Positions 37,277 to 49,167 of a stretch of DNA of 64,000 nt are shown here, piece by piece. Both the position numbers and the translations under genes were made by a program. Within the stretch, counting starts at the first letter, position 1. The number at the start of each line of letters is the position of its first letter. Under the pieces are notes generated by a model. That model searched no databases, was not told where the DNA came from, and was given only the letters and a program-made list of their open reading frames with translations. The stretch is from NCBI GenBank assembly GCA_036925085.1, contig JAUPFP010000037.1:1384001-1448000 (forward strand), read 5' to 3'. This DNA is from Brachycybe producta. Taxonomy: Eukaryota; Arthropoda; Diplopoda; Playtdesmida; Andrognathidae.

Positions 37277-37337
<61 letters not shown>

Positions 37338-40097
37338 ATTTAAACTGGTCAAGAGGAAAAATACATGGAAACAAAAATGCATTCACAAAGATCCTGGTAC
37401 AACATTTTATTTCTAATGTATAAAAATATAAATCATAAATGCAATCATCGAGTGTAGGTTGTATTATTGCAATATATAGGAAATAATACGAGTCTTCTTT
37501 ACGAATGTATGTCACACATAAACACATTACATCCTTGTGTATCAAAACAGGAGAAATTATCTAGAAATGTAGATCAGTTAAGAAGTAACTTTTAGCAGGA
37601 TATTATAATTCATCAATATAATAATAAATTTTATTTTATTTAAAAAAATGAGTTCAAAATGTAGGTAAGAAGTAATCAATAAATAAAATGTACTTGTTGC
37701 ATTATTTCCTTATTACTTATAATATTAATTAATGAAAAGTTTCTATCTGGTATCAATTATTAATATCAGTTTCGTAGCTATGGAAAACAATTGGAGCAGT
37801 TTGCTCCAGGCGCCAATTTGCAAAATGGCGCCTTCAAATCTCGTTTTAATTTTTAATATTTTATTTCCAAGTTTTCTGATTAATAATTAACAGGGCTACG
37901 ATTATTATGCAATATCTAATGAATGTTTCTCAATTTGTGGCCCAAGCGCCAATTGTGAAGTAATCATCAGCATTTAGATGATCTGCTTTATCTAATCAAA
38001 AAGGTCTGGTTAGAGGCTAGATGTCTGATTACTATTAGTTGTCTACTAGAGTTCTAGCCTCTAACCAGTGTTTTTGATTGTAACAAACATAATTGCTGGT
38101 TGATCTAAACAGGGTTATTACTTCACAATTGGCCCTTGGGCCACAGATTGAGAAACATTCATTAGATATTGCATAAAAATCTGAGCCCAAATGTATAATT
38201 AATAATTTTATATTAATTAGTAAGGCAACCGGTCTTTCTCTAAAGTCAGAGAGAAGAAATTCATATTTGTCATGATTAATTTAATTAATATTTATTTTAT
38301 CTGTAACTATAGGTAATAATCTTCTTGACAGTATTGCTGTCAAGTACAGCATTTGTGACATATGCTCAAGATGCTCCAACGACCATCACCATCACCACTA
38401 CAACTCCACCACCACCACCAACAACAATAGCTGCAGCAACAGCAGCACCACAGTCAACGACTGCAATACCATCAACAACAACACCTGTGCCAATTACAAC
38501 CGCAGCAACAGTAACGACATCAGTCACCACACCTCAACCACCATCGACTACGTCGGCAACGCCAAGCACCACCACGACAGCATCAGAACCTTTGATACTA
38601 AATGGTGAAGATAGCTCACTGTATGGACTTTATGGTGATTATGGCTATCCCAGTCTTGTAGGATATGGACCTGAATATGTACCAGATACTGATGTTCGCA
38701 TTGAGACAGGCGTAGATGGTGAAGGCACCAATCAGAAAAGATCGCTTGGGAATATCCTCGGTATGCTCGTTGAAGGAGGCGGTGGTATGGACACGAGCTA
38801 TGGAACAAATAATCATTATGGAGATGCAGGTGCTGATAGGAGCGGAGGAGGTGGCTCCTATGGTGGCAGTGGTGGTGGTGGTGGCTCTTATGGTGGTGGC
38901 AGCTCTTATGGTGGTGACAGCTCTTATGGATCAGGCTATGGACAGGCCAGTTATGCTAAGGGTCTCGGTTATAACGCTGGCTACAATGTAGGAGAATCGA
39001 TGTCTACTGGATTCGATTTGGGAAGATTGATCCGTTTGGTTGGATCTGGACTTCGTAACGTGCAAACCTTGAAGTCGACTCTTTTCCGTGCATTGAGCAG
39101 TGCGGGAGCTACGTTTGGAGCATTAGGAGGAGGTGGTGGCAGTGCCAGTTATGACTCTGGTTCTGGTTATGGTTCTGGTTACAGTTCTGGAAGTTATGGA
39201 GGCGGAGGTGGTGGTGGTGGAGGTAGTGGATTTAGTTTGAAATCTTTTGGCCTCGGTCTGGGTTTGGGTGCTGTGAAAGGTGCCATCATCGGAAAGAAGA
39301 TTGGAATTATCAAGGGTTTAATTCTGGCCAGATTAAAGCAAGCACTTATGAGTAGTCAGATGAGTCAAAGTTATCAGAGTGGTTATTCAGGATATGCTAA
39401 TCAAGGCAGCAACTATGGTGGATACGACAACAGTGGCTACGGACAGGGAAGTTCGTATGGAACTGAATACAGAACTGGTTCTGGAGATTCTTACTATGGT
39501 GATGACCAGTACAAGGGAGATGCTGGAGACGCAAACGGTTATGGTAGTGCTTCGTACGGCACATCTGGTACCAGCAGTGGCGGTTACAGTGGAGGAGGCA
39601 GTGGCGGTTACAGTGGAGGAGGCAGTGGCGGTTACAGTGGAGGAGGCAGTGGCGGTTACAGTGGAGGAGGCGGTGGCACATCATCGGGAACCGGCAGTGG
39701 AACGAGTGCTGGTAGCTATGGGGGTTCGTATGATATGGATAGATCTTATAATGGTGGAATCTATGCTCAACCGGAAGGCTCTCCTTCTACTAGTTTTGGG
39801 GGCTTTGGAGTTGGGGCTGTTCTAGGTGCTCTCAATGGATACAAAACAGGAATTACCAAAGGGCTGTTATACAGTGATATTTATGGAGTGGGCAGTCAGT
39901 CATATGGCAGCAACCGTCGTCCAATCTTTGGTCCAGACGTATATGCTGGCGACACTATTAAAGGAAAATCAGGTACAAGAAGTGGGGGTTCTGTCTTTAG
40001 GCGCCCTGGCAATCCTGCAAGCTACGGTTTTTCAAATTCCAACATGCCAACAGCAGAAACAGCACTTAATGCCTTAGTAATGGGAGTAGCATCTTAA
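33350..40097 (+). CDS. Secreted Thr-rich and Gly/Tyr/Ser-rich protein (two exons)
   Basis: Joined exons 33350-33358 and 38313-40097 give about 597 residues. Exon 1 encodes only MNQ before CAG|GTAGGTGA; exon 2 follows TAACTATAG and continues VIIFLTVLLSSTAFVTYA, completing a signal peptide cut near residue 21. Residues 24-95 are Thr/Pro/Ala-rich and mucin-like, so probably O-glycosylated. A dibasic KR lies at 145-146 (NQKR|SLGNILG), as in the gene at 18581. After it, Gly-Tyr-Ser spacers (GGGGSYGG, four 8-residue GGYSGGGS units) alternate with three hydrophobic/basic blocks: about 219-274 (GFDLGRLIRLVGSGL), 310-352 (GAIIGKKIGIIKGLILARL) and 497-531 (NGYKTGITKGLL). No chitin-binding R&R consensus is seen. 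Likely an extracellular structural protein of cuticle, silk or glue type. Tyrosines could support cross-linking (inference). Confidence 0.87.
34363..34590. repeat. MITE family C copy in intron
   Basis: Left arm ATGTGTTTTATAAACTAGAA, then GGGTAACTCCATCACTTAAG; right arm GAGCTACCCTTCTAGTTTCT. One of the better preserved copies, including ACTTTAAGCAGACGACGC in the middle. Confidence 0.85.
35716..36243. repeat. MITE family H copy (ACCTAGTACACACC)
   Basis: The left part ACCTAGTACACACCTGTTAG, TTTAAATGCATTTAAATAAT and GTTCTACAGAGCCCTGTTGA is inverted on the right as TTGACAGGGCTCTCTAGAAC and TTAAACACATTTAAC. Partial copies lie at 34080-34180 and 56247-56530. A 63-codon frame inside is an artefact. 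Confidence 0.75.
37280..37331. repeat. (TA)n microsatellite
   Basis: About 25 uninterrupted TA units, likely length-variable. Confidence 0.95.
37891..38190. repeat. MITE family B copy in intron
   Basis: The left end CAGGGCTACGATTATTATGC is inverted at the right as GCATAAAAATCTGAGCCC. The inner arms TTCTCAATTTGTGGCCCAAG and GGGCCACAGATTGAGAAACA pair almost perfectly. It ends about 120 bp before exon 2 of the host gene. Confidence 0.85.
39576..39671 (+). repeat. Coding 24-bp tandem repeat, four copies
   Basis: Four nearly identical in-frame units beginning AGTGGCGGTTACAGTGGAGG encode the GGYSGGGS-type repeat. Near identity of the copies points to recent expansion or homogenisation. Confidence 0.9.
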
Positions 40098-40174
40098 GGT
40101 GGCTCAAAAGTAATTCTTAAATGTGAACAAAAACGTTTTTATGTGAAACATTTAGAATGGGGCGGTGGGGGGAT

Positions 40175-40335
40175 TCAAAGTTTTTTTTGTAAACTAGAAT
40201 AGTAGTTAAACAATAATTTCAATATATTTATTTAAAATTAAAAATTTTTTAGGTGGATTTTAAAATGTGTAAAGTGAACATTGATGCATTTTATCACAAT
40301 TGCCTACTATTCTAGTTTATAACAAATTTTGAATT
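40175..40335. repeat. Short family C-like hairpin after gene 2
   Basis: TTTGTAAACTAGAATAGTAG and its inverse CTACTATTCTAGTTTATAAC enclose about 120 bp that also pair in part. It begins about 80 bp after the stop codon, so it is likely in the 3' UTR if no alternative splicing takes place. Confidence 0.7.
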
Positions 40336-40559
40336 TATCCTGAAAAAGTTTCTTTTTCCTAAACACAATCTTACACATATGAATTTGGTCTAATCAGAAA
40401 CTAAACCTGTAAAATACTGTAGTATCCGGAAACAAGATGTGGTTTATAGACACACCGTCATTAAAGAAAATGTGTCCGGGAACCATGTTAGGTCCGCCTA
40501 TACTTCTCAAGAAAGAAAGCTGCAAGCAACTAAACCACATAGTTGTTTTTTTAAGAAAA

Positions 40560-40726
40560 ATAGAGCTTGAGTACATAACCACACTTTTTTTTACACCTTT
40601 TCGACTGCAAAATGAAGTCGAAAAGTGTTTGTGCTATGCTTACAATATATTTTCAATGGAAAGAATCAAGGTGGTTGATTTTGGCGACAAGTGATCAAAA
40701 AGTGGTCTGTGTGCCAAGGGCTATAA
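40560..40726. repeat. Partial family D element
   Basis: CTTTTCGACTGCAAAATGAAG and ATCAAAAAGTGGTCTGTGTG CCAAGGGC match the interior and right end of family D. The left end is eroded. Confidence 0.65.
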
Positions 40727-40976
40727 ATTGCATATGGAGACCTTCAGTGTGAATGTCAGAATTTTTATAAATTATGTTGATGTCAACTTTGCATCATGGC
40801 CTCCTCCTCATATGACCTCCTCAAAATCAAGCACATTCGGAAATTTTATTTTTAACAATTGAAGAATCTCAATTGTAGATTCTTTCCAGCTCAAGTAAAT
40901 ATTCTTTAGTTTCCTATTGTTCCCATTTACTATTGAGCCACTTTAATAATAATAGTTTTTTGCTTTAACTTTTCAG

Positions 40977-41107
40977 TATTTTTTGCATCTTTTGGTGGCA
41001 GTCATGGTGGTGGTGGTGGTGGTGGTGCTAACACTTTTATTAGAGGTGGTGAAGAAAGTACACAATTCACACAGTTAAGTTTAGGGATTTTTATGACGAC
41101 ATTTAAG
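40977..41107 (+). other. Possible alternative Gly-rich exon
   Basis: A 131-nt segment sits between an acceptor-like CTTTAACTTTTCAG and a donor-like TTTAAG|GTAATG. Its third frame is fully open for 43 codons (FFASFGGSHGGGGGGG, then ANTFIRGGEESTQFTQLSLG). The phase fits a donor inside the gene at 33350 (TCAG|GTACAAG at 39972/39973). The glycine run comes from a (GGT)n microsatellite, so a chance match is possible. Confidence 0.3.
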
Positions 41108-41300
41108 GTAATGTATGTTATGAATAAGCAGCATAATCTAGTCTATAAACATGCTTTGATACATGCACAGTGACAATATTTGCATGAAGACAAAAGCTTA
41201 ATGCTAGCATATGTTCCACATCATTAGGCATTTGAATAACTTTGCAACTTTAGTACAATTGATTAATTTGATTTTTGATTTTTTTTTCTTTGCAATTTAG

Positions 41301-41333
41301 CTAAACCGGCGCCAACTGCTGCTGCAACAGTAA
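41301..41333 (+). other. Possible terminal exon after the Gly-rich exon
   Basis: It follows an acceptor-like TTTGCAATTTAG and is less AT-rich than its flanks. In the phase left by 40977-41107 it reads LNRRQLLLQQ then TAA. An AATAAA lies at 42049-42054. It would give the gene at 33350 an alternative C terminus. No direct proof. Confidence 0.25.
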
Positions 41334-43032
41334 GACGGCGGTGAACAATGGAATTTAGGAATCCAAGTGACGAAACCAACTTTTCATAGGAATAGAAATG
41401 AAAGGACCAAAGGTTGTCATGAATTTTTTTCTCAACAAAAAGGTTCTTTTTAAGGAATACTTTACCTTTGAAATTATTTATTTATTTGTGATTTCAAATA
41501 TTGTTGTTCACTTTTGTTCTGCAAAATTGCATCTAGTGAACTATGAAGTATAAAAAGGGCTAAGTGGACAGCATTTTGTTTTAGTAAGAAAATCCAAATT
41601 ATTCATAATTGATTGGAGCTTATTGTATACAATTGTTTATTGTTTTTGTAATATAATGTGTAGGTAATGAGTCTGACTATATAAATGTATATATATGTGG
41701 TATACAATGGCCACTTGTTAATTTTTTTGTTTCTGAATATGGTGTCATACAAAAATGGGAGGGCCATAGATATATGCCAAGAAGTATTTTTATTCTGCTT
41801 TGTCTTTTTTTTTTCATTGTGACACCTTTATCTATCTGAATAAGATGTCTTATTGAAATTAACTGGGAAACTTTATGTTAAATTTGCGGGCAAAAGGGTT
41901 TAGATAGAATGTGGGGTTAAAGGTTATGGAATTTGGGAGAATCATGGAAGAAAATTTTAAATTATATTATAGATAACAATTAAATTAATAAATATTTGTT
42001 TTTTGTAGATAGCAGCAATAATGGAGCTTAATCATACAAATAGGTTCCAATAAATAACGTGTGCTTCAGTGCCATAAAATGCATACATTATATATTCAGA
42101 AATATTACTGTAGTTTAAAATTATTAAGTTTTTCATAGAAATAATGACGAGGAATAATAATTATGCATAGATGGTCTAAAAATGGTAATTATATAATTAC
42201 ATTTTTGAATTTGTTTTATGTTAGCATATATATACATGTATATATATAAGCTCCTATATCTGATGTTATCAAATTGTATACATAATTAAATTATTTATGT
42301 AAATTTGTGTTTAATCTACTTTTATTTTTAACATTATAATCAATATTCGATATGTGTTTGCTCATGTGGCCTAATTTTTTTCTTTCTTGATTTTGATTGG
42401 TTTCACTTTGGATTTTTTGGTAGGTGTTGCTCATTTATAAAATTCCGGGAATTTTGTTTTGTTTTCTCCTTTACCAATTGTGATGAAAGTATGGGGTTTG
42501 TTAAGTAGGTCTAACTAGAGCCCTTATTTTTTTTGTGCATTTTTACTTGGCTGGTTTTTTTTTACTTTTTAGGTGTGTTGCACACCTAATTTCTCAAGTG
42601 AGCCTAAGCAATATTATAAAACGAAAAGTATAAAAAATGAGGCCAATTCTTATTTCTTGTTTTCATGATTCAAATAACAAGTTAGCGCATCTAACGCTAT
42701 TTTATTATAAACACCTTGTCCCCCCTTGGGCCCTTCTCCACCCTACAGATAAAAAACAACATACAATTATATGGCACAGAAAAACAGGAAGTTGTTACGA
42801 AAAATAGAAGTAACCCAATTAAATTGCAAATACAATTTGTAAATCTTTAAAAAATCTTTATTATATGTTGATTAGAATTACTGATTAATCAAGTGTCACT
42901 TGTTTTCTCTTTCAAAGAAAATGGAATTTTTTGAAATGTTTGTTTTATTCATTTTAGGAAGTTTTTTTTAAAAAACTCTTGTGTTTCAGAGGTTATTTTA
43001 CATTTCAATTTCAGAAGCAACACTAAGGAGAA
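41334..43032. other. AT-rich downstream region
   Basis: No gene. It contains AATAAA at 42049-42054, a candidate poly-A signal for a longer form of the upstream gene, and a short hairpin AGGTGTGTTGCACACCT near 42574. Otherwise plain AT-rich sequence. Confidence 0.4.
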
Positions 43033-43265
43033 ATTGAAAATGTGCTAGAAACTAGAAGGATATAGCTGTACCACTTAATAATATTTTCATGTTGATAACT
43101 TTCAAAATAAACTTTTTATAGACAAAACTTAAAAAAAATATCATTCGCTCAAAGTTGGATCATTTTCAATCTGACATAAAAAGCTTATTTTTAAAAATGT
43201 CAACATAAAATTACCCTTAATGGTTGAGCTACTCTTCCAGTTTCTAAAACACTTGCAAGTTTGTC
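43033..43265. repeat. MITE family C copy
   Basis: Left arm AATGTGCTAGAAACTAGAAG; right arm GAGCTACTCTTCCAGTTTCT. Inside, TTGATAACTTTCAAAATAAAC faces AGCTTATTTTTAAAAATGTC. Confidence 0.85.
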
Positions 43266-44700
43266 TCTTTTGATGTTAGGTCCTATACATGATAACATAC
43301 CAAGTTGAAAATAGGTCGTTGGTTTCTCTCAGATTAAACTTTATTGTTATATAAGGTACACTTTATGATAAAAATGTGAAAATTCAATGATATTATCAAA
43401 ACTGTCATATATAAACGCCTTAAATATAAAATAATGCCTTTCTTTAAAAGAAAAAAAAAGAAGCCTGACCCATTTATTTTGTTTTGACTTTATAATTCAT
43501 AATGCTAACTTAGCATGGGGCATTATTGGGGCTGTGGTTCACCAAGTAAAGTTTAGCTACTTTTTCTGTTCTTTTAAAGAACAAAGAAACCTTATAATGT
43601 ACCTGTAATAACCATCATATATGGTAAAAAAAAGTATACATTTATGTTGGGTATTTTAAACTCTGCTGAAATTTATACCATTTTACTACTTACATTTAGT
43701 ATTTTGAAATGGAAATTAACTTAGAGTTCTCTTTCAGGTATTGTGGCCATCTTTGGTTCAAAATCGAGGAATGTTTAGATCTAATCCTTTTTTTTTAAAT
43801 GTTGTTGACCTCTGTTTTTATTTTAACTATATGTCCTTTTAAGATAGCCCTACAGCAACCTACTTAATCTACATTGTTACCAGTATTTTTGCATAATTTA
43901 TTTTTATATGTCTTGTTTTCATTTAGGTAATTTCTAAGCACTTTGTGGTGTAGTAAAATATTTTTTTTTGCCTTTTGGAAATATTTTTAAGTATAATTTG
44001 ATGTTTCTTCATTGTGTGGATTTTAAGATTTATTTATGGTTTTAATAGTTATTTTTTGTTAAATTTCTTTACACTTTAAATTGTCTTGAGGTAATTCTGA
44101 GATTACTTAGGTTAGGTGTTATATCGTACAGTATAATAATTCTATCTAGCCAACTCATGCACATGCATCTTCTCATACTTATAAAATAATTATTATTATA
44201 ATTAAATCATAATTATAATAATAATTATCATATGTTTATGAAATTAACTTACCAATTATTTTAATCAGATTTATTTATATTGTTATTTTCTTCTCAAAAA
44301 GGTCTGATTATTATATTATTTGAAAAGATGCCTTTTTACTTTTGTTTTAATAATTTATTTAAATAATTATTAATTTTAACAATAATTTTAATTATTAAAA
44401 AATACCTCTGTGTACGAGCGTATTGAAATATATGACCAGTTTATTCACGTCTGATTTTTTAAATTTTAATCATTATTAATTTTAATAATAATTTTAGTTA
44501 TGAAAAGACTACACCTCTGTAAAATTACCAATTTATTCACTGGTCTGATGATACATTGCATAAAGTCAAACAAAGCACTTTATTGTTATACATATAAACT
44601 CAAAAAACTGTTCTCTGATTAGTTAGTTAATTACCAATCCAATTTTAAAATATTCCAATGAATAAGATGACGAAATGATAGAAAATGAGAAATATTTATG
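43266..44700. other. AT-rich intergenic
   Basis: No gene. An AT-rich segment with repeated AATTATTA/TAATAATT motifs at about 44200-44510 shows two weakly similar units, each followed by ACCTCTGT. Confidence 0.4.
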
Positions 44701-45034
44701 GCTCGGATTTTTATTGATTGATGTTTTTTGATTGATTTCAAGCAAATGTTTCTCAATGTGTGGCCCAAGTGCCAATTGTGAAGTAATCATCATCTGCATT
44801 ATATTAACTGCAATTATGGCTTTTGCTAATCACAAAGGCTGGTTGGAGGCTAGATGTCTGATTACTATCAGTTGTCAACTAGAGTTCTAGCCTCTTAACT
44901 AGTGTTTTTGATTAAAAAAACAATTGTTGGTTAATATATATGGGATTGTTACTTGACACTAAAGTCAATAATTGGCCCTTGGGCCACTGATTGAAAAACA
45001 TTTGCTTGATATATTGCATAGAAACTCAAGCTAT
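44701..45034. repeat. MITE family B copy
   Basis: Left GCTCGGATTTTTATTGATTG; right GCATAGAAACTCAAGCTATA (eroded). The inner arms GTGGCCCAAGTGCCAATTGT and AATTGGCCCTTGGGCCAC pair well. Confidence 0.8.
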
Positions 45035-46118
45035 AAATAATTCATTTGAAACAAAGGCAGTAAGATAACTTAGTATGTTATAAATTGTACAATTAATTTG
45101 GATGGCTAGTCACCTGTAATTTCTAACTACTCGACAGATTTTTTTTTAGTAAAATTACTTTCCTGTACTTTTATTCTTTTTTGATGAAAATACGAGTTCT
45201 AACTTAATAGCTTTGATAACTATTAATTAGATTATTAGTGATATATACTGATAATTAGATTAATGACAAGTTGACAGATACTCGAGGAAATGTTTTGAAT
45301 ATACAGTAATCACGTCAATTGATTTTTTTTAGTTAACAATGTTATGATTCACTTGTCAGTGACACAGTGTAATGCCTTCAGCCTTAAGGCACACATAAAT
45401 ACAGTATATGATTAATTTCTATCAAGACATTTGAGAGATCATGAGATCTAATTTAATTCAAGTAAATTTAATCAATATTGACAGTGTTATTTTAAATGGG
45501 AAATGAACATGTAATAACACACAATATAGAAAGCCACTACTAGATTTTTATGGTTAATAGACATCGTTGATCTAGTTTTAAATTTTATATTAAAATACAT
45601 TTTTATATTGTTACGATATCAATCTTGACCATATCAAAATTGAACATATAATGAAGAAGAAAAAAAAATAATGACCAACATAAAAGAAAAACCACAATCA
45701 TAAAATGTCTACCACTTCCTCAAATTGACATGTTTTTTTTTATTTTTTTTAACTAGTTTACAAGAAAAAAAGCTGAAAATTATGAATTAGGTTAAAACAA
45801 GTTTTTTTTTGTATTAAGTGTTTTAATATTTTGAAAGTGTTTCCGGAAATAATTACAATGAAATATTTGGTTAATATAGTTTAATTCTTGCATTTATTTT
45901 TACTGTTTAACCCACCTAAAAGCCCAGTTGAAACAATGTGAAGTTTTTTTTTACTAATTAGTTAAAATGAATAAGAATAATGTTTTCTGCTGTTTCTCTA
46001 TTTCTTTCTCTCTTTCTCTTATGTTTATCTATTTTTCTCAGCCTATTTCTGAACTAATTTTTAGAAATGGATTTTCCTAAGATAGGTAAAATACTTTTGA
46101 GTACTAATGATTAATTAC
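45035..46118. other. AT-rich intergenic
   Basis: No gene, RNA gene or clear repeat was recognised. Confidence 0.4.
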
Positions 46119-46386
46119 TAGAGCTCGGATTTTTATGCAATATCAAGCAAATGTTTCTCACTGAGTGACCCAAGAGCCAATTGTAAAGTAACTTGTTTAG
46201 ATCAACCAATAATTATGGTTTTTTCAATCCAAAACAATAGTTAGATACTAGAACTCTATTAGATAACTGATAGTAACCAGACATCTAGCTTTTAAATAGC
46301 TTTTTTTATTTGAAAAAGCATAATTGCAGTTGTTTAACTTGTGCTCTCATGATTTGCTAAAATATTGTATAAAAATCCGAGTCCTA
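46119..46386. mobile_element. MITE family B copy with 8-bp target duplication
   Basis: It starts TAGAGCTCGGATTTTTATGC and ends AAAAATCCGAGTCCTA. TTAATTAC flanks it on both sides (46111-46118 and 46387-46394). The 8-bp duplication and TAGRGCTCGG ends place the family with hAT elements. Confidence 0.88.
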
Positions 46387-48860
46387 TTAATTACCCACAG
46401 ATGTGGCATAAAAATAATATAAAAGTTGACAGTTGGTATACATTTGATTGGTCATACAAAAAGGTATGAAATTAAAAAATTAAGAGTAAAAAAGATGTAA
46501 AATTAAAAAAAAACTTTACCATTGGGCCTCCGACTATGATATACAATTGATATTAAGGCCTGCATTCAATAAGGAAACTTGGCATTTGAAATTCAATTTG
46601 AACCTTTTGAGCAAGTTTCAAACATGGAAAACCCCTTTTGTAAGGTTGGTAAAGTCCAGACCAGAACTGAAAATCCTTCCTAAAATTCAAAAATAAAACT
46701 TGACATAAAAATGGTAGCATTCTTAATGATTTTTAAGTCAAAGCAAGTGCTAAAGCTTATAAACTTTTAGATAGGTATAGTTTCATGTAAATGTTTATGA
46801 GCGTAGAACTAACTTTGACTTAGCAATCATTAAAATAGTGATTGTTAATGTCACGTTTTCTTCACATTTCACAATTGTGTCAAGTTTTCTTTTTAATTTT
46901 AGAGTAACTACTTTCAGTTCTGGCCAATTAATTAAGGACTTTGAACTTAAAATACACAAGAAAATTCTGATTTAGAAGGCATAAAAGCTGGACTCAATGA
47001 CATTGAAATATGGAACAGACCAAATTTATTTTAATTTGATGTAATGAAATTATTCATTAGTATTTATATTTTAATTAATGCTAATTAGGATCTTACTCTG
47101 GATCTATTATATATTGTTTTTAATATTGAATTCTTTTATTAAATAAGGTGAATGATATGCAAAAATGATGTTGCATTGTCTAAAATATGGACACATTTTT
47201 ACATATAGTGGGTGTATATGATTTTGAGTTATTATGAATATAAAATGAGGAAGCTTTTATATATGTCTAGTTGCCAAGACAAAAGTTGACCGAATAATGT
47301 TTCAATTCTAATATAGGCTAACCTCATATTCCTACATGTATATTTTACGAGATACTTCATTAGTTGTTTTGAGATGATATAGGAATACACACATAGTAAT
47401 TTATTAAGACAAGAAAGATGACAACAACAAAAATAATAAATTCAGGTCAGAAAAAAAAGTTGGAAAAATGTTGACTTTTTCATTATTTTTGCATAAAAAT
47501 TAGGTTATATGAAGTTTTTTGTTCATATTTGGAATTGACTAGATTGTAACTAAATAACCTTTAAACTTTTTGTTAAATACATTTTTACGCAATGCCCTGT
47601 TTCTACTTGACGAAATTTATTAAACTGTGGAAATGTGAACTGGAGAAAAATGGTAGTTTACTGTGGTAAAGTTACCTAACGCATTTTCATTAGTTGGACA
47701 ATAATAATGACACTATTAGGAGAAAAGGAATTTGATATGACAGCACAAACGTGGCTAGCCTATTAACTATAATGGTTTGATTTATTATGTTAGGTCAATT
47801 GAAATGAGAAAACCCCTATGGCCCTACCACTTTCTCATAAATTATTACCATTTCTCTTAAATATTTACATTGAAATGGTGTTGTTTTGAGGTAAAGGTGT
47901 AGATAAATCTAACCTAGATCTAATTAAAATGCATCACATTACCTGAAATGATAAATAATTATTTGAAGAAAATGCTAAAATAGAATCATCCTCAGAAGTT
48001 GAAAACAAATTCAACTATTGGATGTGCAAAAACAACGAAAAACTTTAAACCATACCGGTATTTGAGCTAATCTGCATGAAAACATGTTTTCAAATTTCTG
48101 GTTGCAATTAATTTTTGATTTCGATCATTTATGCTTTTACCAGCTTAAAAAGCATTTCCACCCACATTTTCGTCAAGTGGAAACAGGGCCTTGTTAAGAT
48201 ATGGTAATAATTAAACTTTCCATTATTTTTTCTGGAGGGAAAATATACTTTATACACTAATATTTAAGTCCAGTGAACCATTTCTGTGTAAAGAAAAGAT
48301 ATTATTAATTTTTTTTTACATTAATGACAATTTAAACAAAAAAATTTAATCAACTAAGAGGTTTAGGGCTAAGTAAGGCTTAAAAATAATTTTGAATATT
48401 TTTTTTTACATGTGTTGCATCTATATTAAATAGATCTAACATTTATGCCAGTAGCTCTCTTATTATTAGTATGCATTTTTTTTCGAGGGTAAACAAACTT
48501 GAGATGAAATGAATTTCATTATTCTTAACAAAAAAATTTCAGAAACAATTTTTTTTTAAAAATTCGTGGTCCCTTCAACACTTCAAAAGTACCGATAGTA
48601 GCAAACTACTGTATCACAAATGTATATTTTAACATAGGCCTATGTACTTTTAAATGTTATTGCTAGTCTATGGTATATATTTTAAAAACATTAGGGGGCA
48701 TGTTTTCATTTTTTTTGCTATTATATTTATTATAGTGTATAACATGGTCAGATGAGTTTAAATTACATTGTAACTTTAGTTCTAGGTTCTTTTTATTTCA
48801 ATTTTAATTTAGTTTGATATTTTTGAATTTTTTGATCACACAATATTGTCATATCATTTG
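46387..48860. other. AT-rich intergenic
   Basis: No gene is supported. A possible hairpin pair GGCCTGCATTCAATAAGG / related motifs was not convincing. GCCCTGTTTCTACTTGACGA (about 47593) is inverted at 48171-48192 (TCGTCAAGTGGAAACAGGGC), which suggests a roughly 600-bp element with CAGGG-type ends. Confidence 0.45.
47593..48192. mobile_element. Probable 600-bp element with GCCCTGTTTC ends
   Basis: GCCCTGTTTCTACTTGACGA near 47593 and its near-perfect inverse TCGTCAAGTGGAAACAGGGC near 48171-48190 face each other. Next inward, ACTTTTTGTTAAATAC is outside, while AGCATTTCCACCCACATTTT lies just inside the right end. The ends point inward in the GCCCTG...CAGGGC sense, so either the element lies between them or these are the adjoining ends of two elements. 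No frame of note inside. Confidence 0.45.
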
Positions 48861-49159
48861 TAAGGCTCGGATTTTTATGAAATATCAAACAAATGTTTCT
48901 CAATTTATGGCCCAAGTGCCAAATGTGAAGTAATCATCATCATTAAAGCAACTGCAATTATGTTTTTTTTTTCTAATCAAAAAAGCTTGTTATAGTCTAG
49001 ATGTCTGGTTACTATCAGTTGCCAACTACATTTCTAGTCTCTAACCAGTGTTTTTTCATTGAAAAAAACATAATTGTTGGTTTATCTAAACGAGATTGTT
49101 ACTTCACAACTGGCTCTTTGGCCACAAAGAGGCGATATTGCATAAAAATCCGAGCCCTA
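48861..49159. mobile_element. MITE family B copy with 8-bp target duplication
   Basis: It starts TAAGGCTCGGATTTTTATGA and ends CATAAAAATCCGAGCCCTA. ATCATTTG flanks it on both sides (48853-48860 and 49160-49167). The best preserved copy of the family, 299 bp. Confidence 0.9.
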
Positions 49160-49167
49160 ATCATTTG

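Larger units (their letters stand above)
33359..38312 (+). other. First intron of the Thr/Gly-rich gene (4954 bp)
   Basis: A phase-0 intron from CAG|GTAGGTGA to TAACTATAG. It holds a family H fragment (34080-34180), a family C hairpin (34363-34590), a full family H hairpin (35716-36243), a (TA)n run (37280-37331) and a family B hAT-like MITE (37891-38190). The remainder is AT-rich with no other recognised content. Confidence 0.75.

Noticed and set aside
39379-39825. 148-codon frame and a minus-strand partner over the Gly-rich gene
   Set aside because: Shadows of (GGT/GGA)-rich coding repeats.
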